Below are positions 8,743-18,555 of a stretch of 64,000 bases of DNA, piece by piece. The notes beneath the pieces were generated by a model. That model saw nothing but the letters and a program-made list of their open reading frames with translations. It searched no databases and was not told where the DNA came from. The position numbers and the translations under genes are program-made. Position 1 is the first letter of the stretch, and every line of letters starts with the position of its first letter. The stretch comes from Chitinophagaceae bacterium. Lineage in GTDB: Bacteria; Bacteroidota; Bacteroidia; Chitinophagales; Chitinophagaceae. The DNA lies in the NCBI GenBank assembly GCA_016720775.1, contig JADKJX010000001.1, positions 620,001-684,000 on the forward strand, read 5' to 3'.

Positions 8743-11483
8743 TTACAGTTTTTGGAATTGTGCGTAGCACACATGATTTCCGTAAATAAGTTTTATGGTA
8801 TATAATCCGGCAGGCAGATCGCCCACCGTAAAGTTTACTACGTTAAGACCCGAAACACCCTGTACATGTTTTTCCCTTACCAGAACATTCTGGCTGTTAT
8901 ACATGTAAGCATGGATCATTTCAGGTTGTGTTAATGTAACGTTCACATTAACCAACGATGAAGTCGGGTTTGGATAAGCCTGGAGTATGCAGGCATTGGC
9001 TACCTGTGCTATGTGAATGGTGCTGCAATATTCTTTTATGCAACCGCCCAGCGTAACTACCCGTAAACATACCCTGTAGTAACCGGTATCGGGGAACAGG
9101 TATGTAGGATTATTCTGGTGAAGTGTTACCGGGTTTGTTCCTGCAGCAACCGGTAATCTTGTTATCGTCCAGGTTTGATCCAGTATCGGCAGGTTTGAAT
9201 TTGCATAAAAATGTATCTTATTGGGCACTTGGGGATCGGCCTGGTATGTATAGTATACATGTACGCTGTCGCAATTGATCTGCGGCGTTACCTGTATTGT
9301 TTTGCAGGTGGTAGAAGCGCAGGTTGGACTGAACCATACAGTGAGACATGCGGTGTATGTACCCGGCTGTGCATAGTGATGTGTTGCAATCATATCATGA
9401 CTTCCGGTACCATCTCCAAATGTCCAGGTGTATTGAGCAGCGTTGCTCTGGTTAACCGGCACGAAAGTAAAGGTCTGGCTGTTTGCGGTTGACCGAATGA
9501 AATTAAAGTTGCTGTTCGTATTGCATGGCGGAGTGTTTACCACAACCAGTTTGCAGAACTCAGCTACACAAGGAGCAGGTGTTGTGTTCAGTTTTCTTAC
9601 CGGATACAACGGTATAATTTCCTGGGCAAATCAGTGTTGGATTGCCTTGGGATAATCGCTCGGAAGTACGCGCAGAACAGACGATGGATTGCGGGTGCCA
9701 GGGGGGAACTGAAGGCCTGCAGGTTACAAGGCGGCGGAGGATTTACCACAACCAGTTTACAGTACTCAGCTACACAAGGAGCAGGTGTTGTGTTCAGATT
9801 TTTCTTAACCCGGATACAAACGGTATAATTTCCGGCCTGGGCATAATCATGTGTTGGATTCGCAACATTGGGATCACTTTGTAATCCGCTTACGGAAGTA
9901 CCGTCACCGAATGTCCAGCGAACAGAATCGGATGGATTGACGGGTGCACTTAAGTTGGTGAACTTGATGCGTAACGGGTGTAATGAATCGGCCTGTGAAC
10001 TGAAGTAAGCCTGCAGGTTACAAGGCGGCGGCGGATTTACCACAACCAGTTTGCAGTATTCAGCTACACAAGGAGCAGGCGTTGTAGCCAGATTTTTCTT
10101 AACCCGGATACAAACGGTATAGTTGCCGGCCTGTGCATAGTCATGTGTTGGATTCGCCACATTCGGATCGCTTTGCAACCCGCTTACAGAAGTGCCGTCA
10201 CCGAATGTCCAGCGAACAGAATCAGATGGATTGATGGGTGCACTTAAATTGGTGAATTTGATGCGTAACGGGTGTAATGAATCGGCCTGTGAACTGAAAT
10301 AAGCCTGCAGGTTACAAGGTATCTGAACTACAACTGTTTTGCATATATATCTTACACAAGGTGTCGTTCCAGGGCTGTTATTTTTCTTTACGATCAAACA
10401 AACATTGTATGTGCCTGCATTGGCGTATGTATGTACGGGGTTAACATCAAAAGAAGTAGTGCCATCTCCAAAATTCCAGATGGTGGAATCGGATGGAGAA
10501 AGCGGGGTACTTAAATTATGGAACTCCAGTCGCAATGGATTAGCTGTTGTAACGGTCCAGTTGAAATCCACCACCAGGTTACAAGGGGATGTTACCACAA
10601 TGGTCTTACATATTTCACTTACACAAGGAGTGGTTCCGGTGTTATTATTTCTTTTAACACGTAAACAAACGGTATACGTGCCGGCCTGGGTATATGTATG
10701 AACAGGATTGGCAACGTTTGGATCACCTTGCACTCCATTTACAGAACTTCCATCGCCAAATGTCCAGCGAACAGAATCGGTCACTGCAACAGGATTGGTT
10801 GTATTATGAAATTCGATGCGTAATGGGTTGGTTGCTGTAATGGTCCAGTTAAAGTTTGCCACCAAATTACAAGGAGGCGCCTGCACGATAACTGTTTTGC
10901 AGATATATTTTATACAAGGCGTTGTAGTGGCGCCAAGATTTTTCTTAACGATCAGACAAACATTGTAGCTGCCTGCATTGGCATAAGTATGTGTGGGGTT
11001 AACGTCGTGTGATGTTGCGTTATCACCAAACAACCAGGTAATGGAATCAGTAGGTGATAGTGGAACGGATAAATTCTGAAATGCGATTGTTAACGGAGTA
11101 GCAGCAACGGTGCTCCAACTGAAGTCAACAACCAGGTTACACTCAGGTGTAATAGTTACCTGCCGGGTAAAGGACTGGGTACATACCGGCGCCCCGCTTG
11201 AATTATATACTGCTATTGTATGTACAACAGCATAAGTACCGGGCATGGCATATGTGTGTGTTGGCGATACGGTATTGTTAACCGGCGTTCCGTCGCCAAA
11301 ACTCCAGAAGTGACTTATACTGGGAGCGCCTGCTGTAATAACGGGGTTAAACTTAACCGTATTATTATTGATGAACTGAACGGCAAACTCTGCATTGCAG
11401 GTGGTGCCTTGTGCCTGGGTTCTAAAGCTGAATGCTGAAATGACCAGCAGCAGGAGGGTAAAAATTCTTTTCATAACAATCAT
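8743..11483 (-). CDS. PKD-repeat T9SS-secreted protein, internally disrupted
   Basis: Large surface or secreted protein. It starts at 11483 with signal peptide RIFTLLLLVISAFSFRTQAQ. It contains about nine tandem PKD-like units of about 90-98 residues, each with a WxFGDG core, a HxYAxxGxYxVC strand and cysteines at the unit borders (CNL). The C-terminus at 8743 is a T9SS sorting domain (LQAYPNPTSSLVNVNV, then LPAGLYTIKLIYG). The units at 10025-10318 and 9731-10024 are nearly identical. The next unit (about 9597-9730) is badly shortened by many small deletions and shifts the frame, so the gene reads as two overlapping frames joined near 9600. I treat it as one gene with a damaged or misassembled repeat. 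PKD domains usually mediate protein or polysaccharide binding. Confidence 0.8.
9597..9730 (-). repeat. Eroded copy of the 294-bp PKD repeat unit
   Basis: On the minus strand this segment follows the intact unit in order but lacks many short blocks: it keeps CTGCAGGC, CTTCAGTTC, CAATCCATC, ACTTCCG, CCAACAC, GCCCAGG and AAATTATACCG while the bases between them are missing. It is about 134 bp instead of 294. The loss breaks the reading frame. Confidence 0.75.
9731..10318 (-). repeat. Two near-identical 294-bp tandem PKD units
   Basis: The boundary motif GCGGCGG recurs at 9731 and 10025, a period of 294 bp (98 codons). The translations differ at only a few residues (for example API versus APV, and NLAT versus NLNT). 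Such high nucleotide identity suggests recent duplication or gene conversion. Confidence 0.85.
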
Positions 11484-11567
11484 TTTAGTTAAAGGGTAAA
11501 GAAGGTTTTTCGGTCGTAAAAAGAAGATACGGTGGGTTGGGGATCTGTTGCCTGAGGGGTAAAAATA

Positions 11568-12914
11568 TTAATATTTTTCCCGGATTCCTACTAAAAACTG
11601 CTCTACGGCCTTCCGCACGGGAGTGGCGCCGGTACTGTAATTATTGGCTAAAACAGAGAAGATCAGAAACTTTCCTTTTTTAGTGATCATATAACCGCTT
11701 AAGGAGCAGTTATTACTGAGGGTGCCCGTTTTGGCATAGATAAAACCAGCTTCTTTTTTATAATATGAGGCCAGGGTACCGGTACCGCCGGTAGGCAGGA
11801 TATTTTTTATGCGGTCCCAGCCAAATTCATTCTTCATCTTATTCAATATATATACAAAAGACTGCGGCGTAAATAAATTATAACGGCTCAGCCCGCTGCC
11901 ATCCACCCATTTGGGTTTTTGCGGAACGTCTTTCAGATCGGTTCTCAACAAGGTATCGATCATGGCTTCGTCATTCATATAACCAAGCCGTTCATTGCTT
12001 GCCATCAGTAAAGTTTGTTCCGCAAAAAAATTATCGCTGCGGTGCATCATGGGTTTAAAGAGAGAATCGGCGGGTTGGGAATGAATGATAGAAATTCCGG
12101 AAATAATATTACCTGGCGCATCGGACCTGAAAAAAGTTACGTCCTCAACCTTTAATGTATCTTTTAAAAGAGCTGCTACAAATTCCGGGTCTGTTTTAAA
12201 TGGGATCGATTTTTTCCGGAAAGATGAATTTGCGTCCTTAATATAAAAGTCATTGTTCTCATAAGACCGTTCAATAATGAATTTATCCGATGCAGCCTTT
12301 TTTGTTTCGGGATTGAATTGAATGGGGCTTCCAGATCTTTCCCGGGACAATATTTCGATCGCTTTGTTGCTGACCGCGATAGTCCCGTTTTTCAAAGAAA
12401 AATCAATAAGATTATTATAGATCGGGAAAGAAGACCTTTCCGCCATGTAATAATCACCATAGTCATTCCATGCCCACCCATTTCCAAGCGCATCTGATCT
12501 CCATGTATTATTATTGATGTAAATGATCTTGAAAGAGGCTAAATTATTAAACAGGGGCTGAAATTCAAATTCAGGATTCAGAAAGGTTGGATCCCCGGAT
12601 GGATAAACAGATACACTGGCGCCGGCCGTTTTTAGTCTTGCTGCCACCAAACTATCCCCCAGGTATTTCATGCCTGCATACAGCGTAAACAGTTTGGTAT
12701 TGCTTGCCGGGATAAAATATTTCGTAGCATCATAATTATACCAATATTTACCGGTAGCGGGTTCATAAATGCTTATGCCGATATGGCCCGTGCTGATGGC
12801 GGTATCGTTTAATAAAATGGTATTGGCCTGTTTGGAGATCTGTTTGGATACGGAGCAGGATGCAAGAATGAATACAGAACAAGGAACAAGGAATATTGAA
12901 TGATGAAGTTTCAT
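11568..12914 (-). CDS. dacB: D-alanyl-D-alanine carboxypeptidase/endopeptidase, PBP4 (S13) family lipoprotein
   Basis: Periplasmic peptidoglycan DD-peptidase. I chose the ATG at 12914, because it opens a lipoprotein signal with lipobox LASC (Cys20); a longer upstream frame only translates an intergenic repeat. Catalytic motifs: SNTK (SxxK) at 71-74 after the typical FIPASNTK context, SGLSRYN as the second motif, and KTG near residue 394 in YAKTGTLSNN. The length of about 448 residues is normal for PBP4. It lies 65 bp downstream of the ureohydrolase homologue and is probably co-transcribed. Lipid anchoring of PBP4 is common in this phylum. Confidence 0.88.
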   Translation of the reverse strand: MKLHHSIFLVPCSVFILASCSVSKQISKQANTILLNDTAISTGHIGISIYEPATGKYWYNYDATKYFIPASNTKLFTLYAGMKYLGDSLVAARLKTAGASVSVYPSGDPTFLNPEFEFQPLFNNLASFKIIYINNNTWRSDALGNGWAWNDYGDYYMAERSSFPIYNNLIDFSLKNGTIAVSNKAIEILSRERSGSPIQFNPETKKAASDKFIIERSYENNDFYIKDANSSFRKKSIPFKTDPEFVAALLKDTLKVEDVTFFRSDAPGNIISGISIIHSQPADSLFKPMMHRSDNFFAEQTLLMASNERLGYMNDEAMIDTLLRTDLKDVPQKPKWVDGSGLSRYNLFTPQSFVYILNKMKNEFGWDRIKNILPTGGTGTLASYYKKEAGFIYAKTGTLSNNCSLSGYMITKKGKFLIFSVLANNYSTGATPVRKAVEQFLVGIREKY

Positions 12915-12950
12915 GTTACTTTCTTTTATCCGATTCGATCTTCTCCATTT

Positions 12951-12979
12951 CCTCCCCCTTGGGAGAGATAGAGGGGGCC
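12951..12979. repeat. Short GC-rich palindromic repeat between two genes
   Basis: CCTCCCCCTTGGG followed by GAGGGGGCC forms an imperfect inverted repeat. It resembles the C-rich/G-rich element inside icmF (63337-63547). It fills most of the 65-bp spacer and may fold in the transcript. Confidence 0.55.
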
Positions 12980-14107
12980 TTAATTCCGCTCCTGTGCCCT
13001 CAGCCAACGCTCCGGTATCTCATTATGGCTGGCGTGTAAATAATCGGCATGGCTGCAGGCTATGAATTTTTTATCGGGCAGCTGCATCCACCAGCGGCCG
13101 GTTCGTTTGCTTTGTATGAACACCGATTCCACTTCTGTAAACCTTGTATGAAATTCATTGAAGCTGTGCCGGTCGTCCATGGCAGCTTCCTGTTTGCTCC
13201 TGCTTTTGCCATCAATAAAATACCAGAGCATCTGGGCAATCTGTTTAGCGCTCAGGTCATGCATATCCAATTGCGGCTGGTAGCCATAAATACCGAAACT
13301 GCTCACATTGGTACTCATGCCGGCAAATCTTGCCAGTGCACAGGCTTCTTCACCCGAAAATCCATTGGGGCTTAACCGGCTTGCGGGAGACTCGCTGTTC
13401 TTGATGGCGCTAATGTCGAAGCTGAGCAAGTGAGTATTCCGGATCACCGGTTCCATCTCTTCTATATTCTCTTTTGCAACACCAACCCGGTGACAATCGA
13501 AACGCAGTTTATCCATCGTCTCCAGCATGCGGGGATGTACAAAATAACTTTGGAAGCCGATGTGGTTATAATGTTTCACCAGGTTGGGCTCGCTGGTGAG
13601 CAACTCCAGTAAAAAATTCTCACTCCGCAAAGGGCTTTCTCCTCTCAGGTCAATGGTTGCATCAATGCAGGTGGCTTCAATAACCTGCTGCAGTTCTTTA
13701 TACGCAAAGTATTGCGCCAGGGTAATATCATGCGATCCTCCCAGCAACACCACCGTTTTCTTCATGCGCAGCAACTCGGCCAAAACGGTTTTAACGGCTG
13801 CATAGCTGTCGTTGAGGGTGGCGCCGGTTTTAATATTACCCATGTCGGCAATGCGGATATCGGTATGCCAGTAATGAAGGTGGTATAGTTGCCGGCGTAT
13901 CTTATTGGCTGCACTGCTTTCGCCTTCGTCAAGTCCGCTTCCCCTTATTTCCCCAACGCCCACCAGTACAACATCGGCGTCGCTTATATCGGGGATATCT
14001 GTTTCATAAGCATTGATGTGTTTGGCCAGTTGCCCGTCGTTATAACCGCCATCACCATTCAACTGGTGAAGATCAATGGGCATTAAAAAATCATGCAGGT
14101 CGTACAT
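12980..14107 (-). CDS. Ureohydrolase (arginase/formimidoylglutamase) family protein with altered metal site
   Basis: A 375-residue member of the arginase/agmatinase/formiminoglutamase fold. Recognisable motifs are GGSHDIT with His126 (usual GGDHS), IDATID at 148-153 (usual DAHxD) and SFDISAI with Asp231 (usual SxDxDxxDP). Thus a metal-ligand His is replaced by Thr151 and a ligand Asp by Ser233. With fewer than the usual six ligands, the binuclear manganese centre is probably incomplete. It could be a divergent enzyme or a non-catalytic homologue. Bacteroidota genomes carry similar proteins often labelled formimidoylglutamase. No histidine-utilisation genes are nearby. Confidence 0.75.
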   Translation of the reverse strand: MYDLHDFLMPIDLHQLNGDGGYNDGQLAKHINAYETDIPDISDADVVLVGVGEIRGSGLDEGESSAANKIRRQLYHLHYWHTDIRIADMGNIKTGATLNDSYAAVKTVLAELLRMKKTVVLLGGSHDITLAQYFAYKELQQVIEATCIDATIDLRGESPLRSENFLLELLTSEPNLVKHYNHIGFQSYFVHPRMLETMDKLRFDCHRVGVAKENIEEMEPVIRNTHLLSFDISAIKNSESPASRLSPNGFSGEEACALARFAGMSTNVSSFGIYGYQPQLDMHDLSAKQIAQMLWYFIDGKSRSKQEAAMDDRHSFNEFHTRFTEVESVFIQSKRTGRWWMQLPDKKFIACSHADYLHASHNEIPERWLRAQERN

Positions 14108-14121
14108 TCAAAAAATTTGGA

Positions 14122-14129
14122 CAAACCTA
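14122..14129 (-). promoter_or_regulatory. Putative -10 element for the ureohydrolase homologue
   Basis: Minus-strand TAGGTTTG matches TAnnTTTG and lies 14 nt upstream of the ATG at 14107. The korA gene diverges from here; its own -10 may be TAACTTCG at 14206-14213, one mismatch from consensus. Confidence 0.4.
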
Positions 14130-14232
14130 AATTATTAATTTCAGATTGTGTATTTATCAGTTTAAAATATGATAAATGTCCTGTATTTTCAAAAGGGTAA
14201 AATGTTAACTTCGCCCTACATAAAAGAAAACA

Positions 14233-16083
14233 ATGAAACAGGAAGTTTTAAATGACGTAGTGATAAAATTTGCAGGAGACAGCGGCGATGGTATGCAGTT
14301 GACCGGAAGCCAGTTCACCAATAACACGGCCATGCTGGGCATCGACCTGGCTACCTTCCCGGATTTTCCGGCAGAGATCAGGGCCCCGATAGGTACTTTA
14401 CCCGGTGTGAGTGGTTACCAACTCCGTTTCTCATCCGACCGTGTGTTTACACCGGGCGATGCCTGCGATGTATTGGTGGCTATGAATGCAGCGGCATTAA
14501 AAACAAACCTGAAAGGACTGAAGCCGGGTGGTAAGATCATTGCCAATGAAGATGGCTTTGACGCAAAGAACCTGCGCCTGGCCAATTATCCCGAAGGCGT
14601 TAATCCCCTGACCGATGAAAGCCTGGGTAACTATGAAGTGATACGCATGGATGTTACCAAAATGACAAGAGAGGCGTTGAAGGATATTACGATGGGCGTG
14701 AAAGAAAAAGACCGGGCAAAGAACATGTTTGTACTGGGCTTTTTGTACTGGATGTATAACCGGGAGATGGACAGCACCATTGGATTTATTAAAGAGAAAT
14801 TTGGAAAGAAGCCCGAGATATTTGAAAGTAATGTGAAAGCATTACAGGCCGGCTATAATTATGGGGATACCACCGAAACATTCACTACCCGGTATAAAGT
14901 GGAGAAAGCAAAGATGGACCCGGGTACTTACCGTTCTATCATGGGTAACCAGGCGGTCGCGTATGGGCTAATTGCTGCTTCGCAAAAAAGCGGGTTGCAA
15001 TTATTTTTAGGAAGTTATCCCATCACTCCGGCAAGTGATATTCTGCATGAGCTGAGCCGCTATAAGAATTTTGGTGTAAAAACATTCCAGGCCGAAGATG
15101 AGATCGCCGCCATCACATCATCCATTGGTGCCAGTTATGGCGGAAGCCTGGGTGTTACAACCAGCAGTGGTCCCGGTATTGCATTAAAGGGTGAAGCAAT
15201 GGGATTAGCCGTTATGCTTGAAATTCCTTTGGTCATAATAAATATTCAACGTGGCGGACCATCAACAGGTTTACCAACCAAGACAGAACAAAGTGACCTG
15301 ATGCAGGCCTATTACGGCAGAAATGGCGAATGCCCGATGCCCATAGTTTCTGCATCCACACCCAGTGATTGTTTCAGTGCAGTGTATGAAGCAGTAAGGA
15401 TATCTGTGCAACACATGACGCCGGTTATGTTTTTAAGCGATGGTTATATTGCCAATGGCGCCGAACCATGGAAGTTCCCGGTATCAGCAGATCTTCCTGA
15501 AATAAAAGTGCAGTATGCATCTCAGAATTTTTCGGAAAACATGGATGCGGATGGAAAATTTCAGCCTTATAAAAGAGATGAGAAATTAGTACGTCCATGG
15601 GCAATACCCGGCACACCCGGATTGGAGCATCGGGTAGGTGGATTGGAAAAACAGGATATAACAGGTAATATCAGTTATGAGCCCGATAATCACCAGCACA
15701 TGGTGAAAACAAGGCAGGCTAAGGTTGACATGATCGCTGATCATATTCCCGAACAGCAATTAGACAGTGGTCCTGAAAAAGGGAAAGTGCTGGTGCTCGG
15801 ATGGGGAAGTACATATGGTGCTATCAAAAGTGCCTGTGCCGAATTACAAAAAGCAGGACATCCGGTGTCTCACGCACACCTTCGTTACATACGGCCTTTC
15901 CCAAAAAACCTTGGTGACATTCTGAAGAACTTTGATACCGTTCTTGTTCCTGAAATTAATAACGGGCAATTGGTAAGGATCATCCGGGATGTATATTTTG
16001 TGGATGCAAAACCTTATAATAAGATAATGGGAATACCCATTACAAAAGGTGAGCTCATTGATGAAATAAAAAAACTTTTATAG
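14233..16083 (+). CDS. korA: 2-oxoglutarate:ferredoxin oxidoreductase subunit alpha (gamma-alpha fusion)
   Basis: Part of the 2-oxoacid:acceptor oxidoreductase that makes succinyl-CoA from 2-oxoglutarate, or runs in reverse. Residues about 1-190 form the gamma domain (KFAGDSGDGMQLTGSQF). Residues about 220-610 form the alpha domain (LFLGSYPITPASDILHELS, then FQAEDEIAAI and the NIQRGGPSTGLPTKTEQSD segment). The length of 616 residues is right for the fused KorA type. The TPP-binding beta subunit KorB, needed for activity and usually the next gene, is not here: a terminator follows 25 bp after the stop and an unrelated lipoprotein comes next. Confidence 0.93.
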   Translation: MKQEVLNDVVIKFAGDSGDGMQLTGSQFTNNTAMLGIDLATFPDFPAEIRAPIGTLPGVSGYQLRFSSDRVFTPGDACDVLVAMNAAALKTNLKGLKPGGKIIANEDGFDAKNLRLANYPEGVNPLTDESLGNYEVIRMDVTKMTREALKDITMGVKEKDRAKNMFVLGFLYWMYNREMDSTIGFIKEKFGKKPEIFESNVKALQAGYNYGDTTETFTTRYKVEKAKMDPGTYRSIMGNQAVAYGLIAASQKSGLQLFLGSYPITPASDILHELSRYKNFGVKTFQAEDEIAAITSSIGASYGGSLGVTTSSGPGIALKGEAMGLAVMLEIPLVIINIQRGGPSTGLPTKTEQSDLMQAYYGRNGECPMPIVSASTPSDCFSAVYEAVRISVQHMTPVMFLSDGYIANGAEPWKFPVSADLPEIKVQYASQNFSENMDADGKFQPYKRDEKLVRPWAIPGTPGLEHRVGGLEKQDITGNISYEPDNHQHMVKTRQAKVDMIADHIPEQQLDSGPEKGKVLVLGWGSTYGAIKSACAELQKAGHPVSHAHLRYIRPFPKNLGDILKNFDTVLVPEINNGQLVRIIRDVYFVDAKPYNKIMGIPITKGELIDEIKKLL

Positions 16084-16107
16084 ACCAGTAAATCGATTTG
16101 AAATAAG

Positions 16108-16133
16108 ATCCCGGCCAGCGCCGGGATTTTTTA
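16108..16133 (+). terminator. Rho-independent terminator after korA
   Basis: ATCCCGGC and GCCGGGAT arms around a CAGC loop are followed by a T run. It starts 24 nt after the korA stop and confirms that korA is the last gene of its transcript. Confidence 0.9.
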
Positions 16134-16190
16134 TTTGACGACAGAGTGGCATTGATATTGCGGTAACAGGACACTGAAACCATTTTACCT

Positions 16191-16700
16191 ATGAAACTTA
16201 TTCTGAAGATCCACCCTTTTCTATTTGTTTTTTTGATCAGCTTGTTTGCGCTTATTGCCTGCGAAAAACAAAATGATCTCAGTCCGCAACCCATACCGGA
16301 AACAAGATCGTTTTATATCAGCTTTAAACAAGATACAATACCAGTAACGCTTTCAGTAACATCGGCCCGCAGGGAAATGATCGGGAATTTTCTTACTACT
16401 GCTGTTGATGGGAAACTGCCCGACAGCCTTTTAAATAAAACAAGTCTTGTGGTAAGAGTAACCGGCGACAGTACTGGAAGTTACAGCAACACAGAAATAT
16501 TTGCCAGTTATACAGACTCATCCGGCATTAATTATGCGAACGTTGTTTCTGATACCATGAATGTGGTAAAAATAACAAAGCTTGAAAAAAAGAAAGAAGG
16601 AATTGTGGAGGGTAGTTTTACGATTCGGGTTAGTAATTCCACGAGAACAAAAACATTAATCCTCAATAACGGAAAATTTTCTGCGGTATTCGATGAATAA
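16191..16700 (+). CDS. Hypothetical lipoprotein
   Basis: A 169-residue protein with a lipoprotein signal ending at ALIAC (lipobox). The mature part is rich in beta-strand-forming residues (SFYISFKQDTIPVTLSVTS; SNTRTK-type ending) and resembles small Bacteroidota lipoproteins of unknown role. I do not recognise a characterised family. It stands alone between the korA terminator and the DUF1800 gene. Confidence 0.75.
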   Translation: MKLILKIHPFLFVFLISLFALIACEKQNDLSPQPIPETRSFYISFKQDTIPVTLSVTSARREMIGNFLTTAVDGKLPDSLLNKTSLVVRVTGDSTGSYSNTEIFASYTDSSGINYANVVSDTMNVVKITKLEKKKEGIVEGSFTIRVSNSTRTKTLILNNGKFSAVFDE

Positions 16701-16805
16701 AAAACGGTTGGCAGAATTTTTGTTAGCAGATACCGGTTCCGTATTACCCTAAGTAATTCAGATAATTTTTTTACCCTTCTAAAATACCAGCAGAAAATAA
16801 TGCCG

Positions 16806-16834
16806 GGTCAGATTGAATGACCTGTTATTTTTTA
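16806..16834 (+). terminator. Weak terminator-like hairpin after the lipoprotein gene
   Basis: GGTCA and TGACC arms around a 7-nt loop are followed by TGTTATTTTTTAT. The stem is only 5 bp. It is about 105 bp after the lipoprotein stop. Confidence 0.35.
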
Positions 16835-16856
16835 TAGTTATTAAACTGATACTCTT

Positions 16857-18536
16857 ATGAACGAAACGCTGCCAGCCAAACCAACTGGGACAAAATCACA
16901 AACAGTTTCTGGGAAAAAACAGCCCGTTGTATTCAGCGAAGGATTACAGGAGTATTCAGGATCATGGAGTACTCCGCAGGTTGTTCACCTGCTGAAACGT
17001 ACCTTGTTCGGCGCCAAACTCCAGGACGTAGCTTATTTTAAAAATAAAACAATGCAGGCAGCTGTTGATGAATTATTGCAGCCGGCCCCAACTCTATCAA
17101 CATACCCGCTGAATAACTACAGTGTGAATGGCTATACCGATCCAACCGGTGTTGCGCCGTGGCAAACCTGGATAAACACAGGCATTACACTAGCCGATAA
17201 AGAGCTGAATGAAAAAAGAATTGAATCTTTTAAAACATGGTGGCTGGGACAGGTGCTGAATAGTGACCGTTCCATTCATGAAAAATTAGTGGTGTTCTGG
17301 CACAATCATTTTGCAACCGATACTTCTATCAGCAGTGATAAGATCAAAGCAAGGTTTTGGTACGACCACTACCTTACATTGCGCCAACATGCATTGGGTA
17401 ATTTTAAAAGCCTGGCTAAGGCAATCACACTTGACCCGGCCATGCTGTATTTTTTGAATGGCGACAGTAATGTAAAAGGGTCACCCAATGAAAACTATGC
17501 AAGAGAACTGCAGGAATTATACACGGTAGGAAAAGGCCCCAATTCAGGATATACCGAAGATGACGTAAAAGCAGCGGCTCTTGTGCTTACCGGTCACACC
17601 GTTAGTCCTACCACCTTTACATACTTTTTTGATGCAGGGAAACATGATCCATCCAATAAGGAGTTCTCTTCTTTTTACGGCAATAAAATAATTACGGGTT
17701 ACAGCGGCCCGAACGGCGCTTCAGAAATAGATGAGTTGCTTGATATGATCTTTTCGCAGGAAGAACTATCTAAGCATATCTGCCGGAAGATATACCGCTA
17801 TTTCGTTTACTATAAAATTGACAGCGATATTGAGCAAACAATTATCAGTCCGCTGGCAGAGGTATTCCGCAATAATAATTTTGATATTCAGCCGGTGTTA
17901 TCTGTTCTGTTCAGGAGCAAGCACTTTTACGACATGGTTTATTCTTCGGCTTGTATCATAAAAAGCCCGCTGGATTTTGTGATCGGCCATTGTCATGAAT
18001 TTAATGTGGCACTTCCTTCTCCTGCAGATAATGCTGCTACCTATGCTGTTTGGCAAAGCATCCGCTTTGAGGCCGGGGAAATGCAGCAGGAACTGGGTTC
18101 TATACCCCAGGTGGCAGGATGGTATGCCTATTACCAGGAGCCGGCCTTTTATGAATTGTGGGTGAATACAGCAACCTATATAAGAAGAAATATTTTCACC
18201 GACCGGATGATCGCCGATGGTATCACCAGCGATAATCAAACCATTGTGGTGGATGCATTGGCATTTGCTGATCAACTGGCCAATCCAGGCGATCCGAATT
18301 TGCTGATCGATCAGTCGCTGGAGATATTGTTCCGTTATCCTTTATCCCAAAGCGCAAAAGAATTTATCAAACGTTCCATCTTATTAAGCGGGCAATTACA
18401 GGATTATTACTGGACAAATGCATGGGATGCTTACAAAGCCAATCCAACTGACCCGGGCACAAGGGCGATCGTATCAACAAGGCTGCGTTCTTTTTATAAA
18501 TACATTATGAACCTGCCGGAATATCATTTGTGTTAA
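16857..18536 (+). CDS. DUF1800 domain-containing protein
   Basis: A 559-residue DUF1800 family protein. Family-like segments are HLLKRTLFGAKLQDV near the N-terminus, KLVVFWHNHFATD, and NENYARELQELYTVGKG followed by YTEDDVKAAALVLTGH. There is no clear signal peptide at the annotated start; the N-terminus is polar (NETLPAKPTGTKSQT). The function of DUF1800 is unknown. In Bacteroidota and other phyla it is nearly always next to a DUF1501 gene, as here (20 bp gap), which implies joint function, probably at the cell envelope. Confidence 0.9.
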   Translation: MNETLPAKPTGTKSQTVSGKKQPVVFSEGLQEYSGSWSTPQVVHLLKRTLFGAKLQDVAYFKNKTMQAAVDELLQPAPTLSTYPLNNYSVNGYTDPTGVAPWQTWINTGITLADKELNEKRIESFKTWWLGQVLNSDRSIHEKLVVFWHNHFATDTSISSDKIKARFWYDHYLTLRQHALGNFKSLAKAITLDPAMLYFLNGDSNVKGSPNENYARELQELYTVGKGPNSGYTEDDVKAAALVLTGHTVSPTTFTYFFDAGKHDPSNKEFSSFYGNKIITGYSGPNGASEIDELLDMIFSQEELSKHICRKIYRYFVYYKIDSDIEQTIISPLAEVFRNNNFDIQPVLSVLFRSKHFYDMVYSSACIIKSPLDFVIGHCHEFNVALPSPADNAATYAVWQSIRFEAGEMQQELGSIPQVAGWYAYYQEPAFYELWVNTATYIRRNIFTDRMIADGITSDNQTIVVDALAFADQLANPGDPNLLIDQSLEILFRYPLSQSAKEFIKRSILLSGQLQDYYWTNAWDAYKANPTDPGTRAIVSTRLRSFYKYIMNLPEYHLC

Positions 18537-18555
18537 CCAATCCAACTCCTTTACT

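Noticed and set aside
10339..10701. Open frame opposite the PKD repeats
   Set aside because: It is a translation of repeated DNA on the wrong strand; the repeats explain it.
12915..13007. Longer N-terminus of the PBP4 gene up to 13007
   Set aside because: It translates an intergenic palindromic repeat; the ATG at 12914 opens a perfect lipoprotein signal.
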